Program-made: the position numbers and the translations under genes
In this document: piece after piece, positions 61,902-64,000 of the stretch
Position numbering within the stretch: the first letter of the stretch is position 1
How the letters are laid out: each line of letters begins with the position of its first letter
Assembly: GCA_946407015.1 (NCBI GenBank)
Contig: CAMJML010000001.1
Coordinates: 62,001 to 126,000, forward strand
Length of the DNA: 64,000 bases
From: an uncultured Selenomonadales bacterium
GTDB taxonomy: Bacteria; Bacillota; Negativicutes; DSM-1736; Dendrosporobacteraceae
Direction: 5' to 3'
The notes under the pieces: generated by a model
Database searches by the model: none
What the model saw: the letters and a program-made list of their open reading frames with translations, nothing else
Told to the model about the DNA's origin: nothing

Positions 61902-62549
61902 TTAAGATTTCTCGCCTTTTTGCAGGATGGTGACTTTGACGTCCTTCATCCCAAATTGCTCTGCTTCCGGTACCGACCACTTCGCAATATCAATCCGGTT
62001 GCCCTTGATAGCGCCGCCGGTATCTTCCGCAACGGCATGCATGGTTTCACCGTTCGGCAGCTCAATCTTTACGGTAGAGCCCAGGGGGATGACATTCGGG
62101 TCTACTGCGATAACGCCCGGACGGATATTCGTCCCCAGATAGGTTTTATTGCCCCATTGATCATTGTCGTGGGCGCCCGGTGCATAGGCGGTAGCGGTCA
62201 CGTGGAGGACGTCCTTGTTTGATTCGGCCTTCTGACTTTTCTCTGCTGGCTTGGCCTGTTTGGTTTGCTTAGTTTGTTTGTTTTGCTTTTCTTGTTTGGC
62301 TTTGGCCGCCGCCCGGTCAATGTCCTTTTTGTGGCCGACCTTGACATGCTTGGCCATTCCGGATTTCTCAGGAGCCTGTTGGTGCGAGGCGGCCGGGGCT
62401 TTCGCAGGCGCTTGCGGGGTTGCCGCTGCCGCGATTCCCGGATTCAGCATGGCGGCAGACACCAGGGCTGCACCGGCGAAGGCGGCTGCGACACGATGGT
62501 AATTGTTTTTGGACTTTTTCACAGGTTTGTAATGGCGTTTTTGCTTCAA
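61902..62549 (-). CDS. Exported 3D-domain cell-wall protein
   Basis: 215 residues from a TTG at 62549, chosen because AAAAGGAGGG ends 6 bases upstream; the frame runs on to 62627 without a ribosome site. Basic N-terminus, signal segment (VAAAFAGAALVSAAMLNPGIAAA), an Ala/Pro/Lys/Gln-rich linker with KQTKQTKQAK, then the 3D domain with ATAYAPG, GVIAVDPNVIPLGS and AEDTGGAIKGNRIDI, including the catalytic Asp residues. Related to MltA/resuscitation-type lytic transglycosylases acting on peptidoglycan. Confidence 0.9.
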   Translation of the reverse strand: MKQKRHYKPVKKSKNNYHRVAAAFAGAALVSAAMLNPGIAAAATPQAPAKAPAASHQQAPEKSGMAKHVKVGHKKDIDRAAAKAKQEKQNKQTKQTKQAKPAEKSQKAESNKDVLHVTATAYAPGAHDNDQWGNKTYLGTNIRPGVIAVDPNVIPLGSTVKIELPNGETMHAVAEDTGGAIKGNRIDIAKWSVPEAEQFGMKDVKVTILQKGEKS

Positions 62550-63003
62550 ATTTTTCCCTCCTTTTACGAGGCGATTATTCATAGTTTCAGCAGTTGTCAT
62601 TGAAACATGCCAAGTAGTTTCTAGCAAAAAATTCGCTGGTTGGCGGCCTGTTTATTTACCATAAATGGGCAAGTTTTTTCCGCCAAAAATCGACAGCCGG
62701 ACGGCTGCAAAGTGACAAAAATGAAAAATTTATGAAGGCCGGTCAGGCTGATTCTGCAGAGATTTTTTGTTGTCCCGGACATTTGCAAGAGAAAATAGCG
62801 AACTTTGCGAGTTGTTGGCAAGGCATGTTTAAGGAGAAATTAACATATTCTTTACAATAGGAGCAGGGAAAACCCAAAAAATGTAAAATAGTATTATACA
62901 AAAAAAATAGTAATATTTTGCTATGGCGCGAGCATATGGTGAGAAAGTGTGCAGTGAGTAAAACATACACTGGTGCCAACAACAGCCTGAGGGGGAAATT
63001 TGC
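62550..63003. other. Divergent control region between the 3D protein and glgC
   Basis: About 450 bases. A small hairpin CAGCCGGACGGCTG lies at 62694-62707. An AT-rich stretch with ATAGTATTATAC and TAGTAATATT near 62885-62920 probably holds the glgC promoter. No ydaO-type c-di-AMP riboswitch motif was found. Confidence 0.45.
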
Positions 63004-64000
63004 ATGCGCAAGACAGAATGTTTAGCAATGATTCTAGCAGGGGGTCAAGGAAGCCGATTAGGGACGTTAACCAAGAAAATCGCCAAACCAGCCGTACCGT
63101 TTGGCGGCAAGTACCGGATTATTGATTTCCCGCTGAGTAATTGTCACAACTCAGGGATTGATACAGTCGGCATTTTGACGCAGTACCAGCCGCTCGCGCT
63201 GCATAGCTATATTGGTGCAGGCGGGGCTTGGGACCTGGATCGGAAAGACGGAGGCGTTTATATTCTGCCGCCTTATGCAAGGGAGAAAGGGGCAGAGTGG
63301 TATAAAGGGACAGCCGATGCGATTTATCAAAACATCAATTTTATTGAGATGATTAATCCCAGCTATGTGCTGGTGTTGTCCGGCGATCATATCTATACCA
63401 TGGATTACTCCCAAATGATTGAATATCATAAAACAAAAAAAGCGGAGGCAACCATCAGTGTGATTGAAGTTCCGCTGGAAGAAGCTCCGCGCTTTGGCAT
63501 TATGAATACGGCGGAAAACGGACGGATTACGGCTTTTCAGGAAAAGCCGGCTCAGCCGGTCAGCAATCTGGCGTCGATGGGCATTTATATTTTTAACTGG
63601 AAATTCTTAAAACGCAGCCTGGAGGAGGATGCCAAAGATCCGGCTTCCAGTCATGATTTTGGCAAAAATGTCATTCCCAAAATGCTGGCTGGCGGGCATA
63701 AATTATTTGCCTATCCGTTTCAGGGCTATTGGAAAGATGTGGGCACGGTGGAGAGTTTCTGGGAAGCCAATATGGATTTGCTGGCCGATGAACCCGAGCT
63801 GAATCTGCATGATCCGGTCTGGCGTGTTTATTCGGTCAATCCCACCCGGCCGCCGCATTATATCGCCGAAGGAGCTAATGTCCAATGCTCGCTGATCAGT
63901 GAAGGTGCGGTGATCTATGGCCAGGTTGAGCGGTCGGTGATTTTCCCCGGGGTGCAGGTAGGTGCCGGCACGGTCATCAAGGACTCTGTCATCATGCCCT
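63004..64000 (+). CDS. glgC: Glucose-1-phosphate adenylyltransferase (partial at window end)
   Basis: 332 codons visible, open to the window edge. ATG 63004 behind GAGGGGG. N-terminal nucleotidyltransferase with [27 protein letters not shown], then [20 protein letters not shown] and MGIYIFN, and the start of the left-handed beta-helix (about residue 295 onward). Makes ADP-glucose from glucose-1-P and ATP for glycogen synthesis. Confidence 0.95.
   Translation, partial: MRKTECLAMILAGGQGSRLGTLTKKIAKPAVPFGGKYRIIDFPLSNCHNSGIDTVGILTQYQPLALHSYIGAGGAWDLDRKDGGVYILPPYAREKGAEWYKGTADAIYQNINFIEMINPSYVLVLSGDHIYTMDYSQMIEYHKTKKAEATISVIEVPLEEAPRFGIMNTAENGRITAFQEKPAQPVSNLASMGIYIFNWKFLKRSLEEDAKDPASSHDFGKNVIPKMLAGGHKLFAYPFQGYWKDVGTVESFWEANMDLLADEPELNLHDPVWRVYSVNPTRPPHYIAEGANVQCSLISEGAVIYGQVERSVIFPGVQVGAGTVIKDSVIMP

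Noticed and set aside
62550-63000. c-di-AMP (ydaO) riboswitch upstream of the 3D-domain gene
   Set aside because: Common before wall hydrolases in Firmicutes, but no matching conserved core was seen here.

Overview
The window looks like chromosomal DNA of a diderm, spore-forming Firmicute of the class Negativicutes, most like the Sporomusa/Pelosinus group. Low-GC Firmicute signals (strong GGAGG ribosome sites, a CcpN - PPDK regulatory protein - PPDK operon, Xpt, PerR) occur beside an LPS-type glycosyltransferase family 9 enzyme. Genus-level placement is inference. No rRNA, tRNA or CRISPR array was seen.

Layout. (1) 1-6.4 kb: the end of a flagellar FlgL-like gene, an orphan OmpR-type regulator, a QueG-like double-cluster Fe-S protein behind a promoter with two palindromic operators, and a peroxide-defence pair, perR-katG, with a consensus promoter and PerR box. 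(2) 6.9-13.8 kb: a compact chemosensory operon: dCache receptor, a CheA carrying two CheW domains and a receiver, a receiver-STAS-like protein and a receiver-GGDEF diguanylate cyclase, with no cheR, cheB or separate cheW. (3) 14-24.5 kb: small membrane proteins, an ArsB/NhaD transporter, a sugar-acid operon (DapA-type aldolase, IlvD/Edd dehydratase, MFS carrier, IclR regulator), then a LysR/YbfB pair ending in a broken tautomerase gene. (4) 24.5-36.5 kb: an AT-rich patchwork of small stress or accessory genes (HxlR with a divergent cupin/PPOX/DUF2798 set, flavodoxin, methyltransferase, thioredoxin-like protein, cupins), a MntA/HepT toxin-antitoxin pair, LapA, and many dispersed palindromes. 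One of these families brackets a decayed REP-associated (Y1/HUH) transposase.

(5) 36.6-44.4 kb: the most AT-rich and most accessory part. A serine-recombinase pseudogene has lost its catalytic N-terminus exactly at a REP palindrome. It is followed by a Hanks-type kinase with a novel N-terminal domain, a DUF4062 protein and a multi-pass membrane protein, then by a second decayed copy of the recombinase 3' end. Beyond that lie a DUF4238 gene with one internal stop and a RES-domain protein. This reads as a small defence-like island; the kinase/DUF4062/membrane trio is the best candidate for an undescribed system.

(6) 44.6-64 kb: GC-richer core metabolism: DUF362 ferredoxin, LysE exporter, a possibly Fur-controlled 39-residue peptide, GNAT, DedA, GT9, xpt, a sirohaem reductase-DUF1858 fusion with an FNR-type box at about -41.5, a two-sensor-domain GGDEF protein, ArgO, CYTH, the ppdK operon, an M48 protease, a 3D-domain wall protein and the start of glgC.
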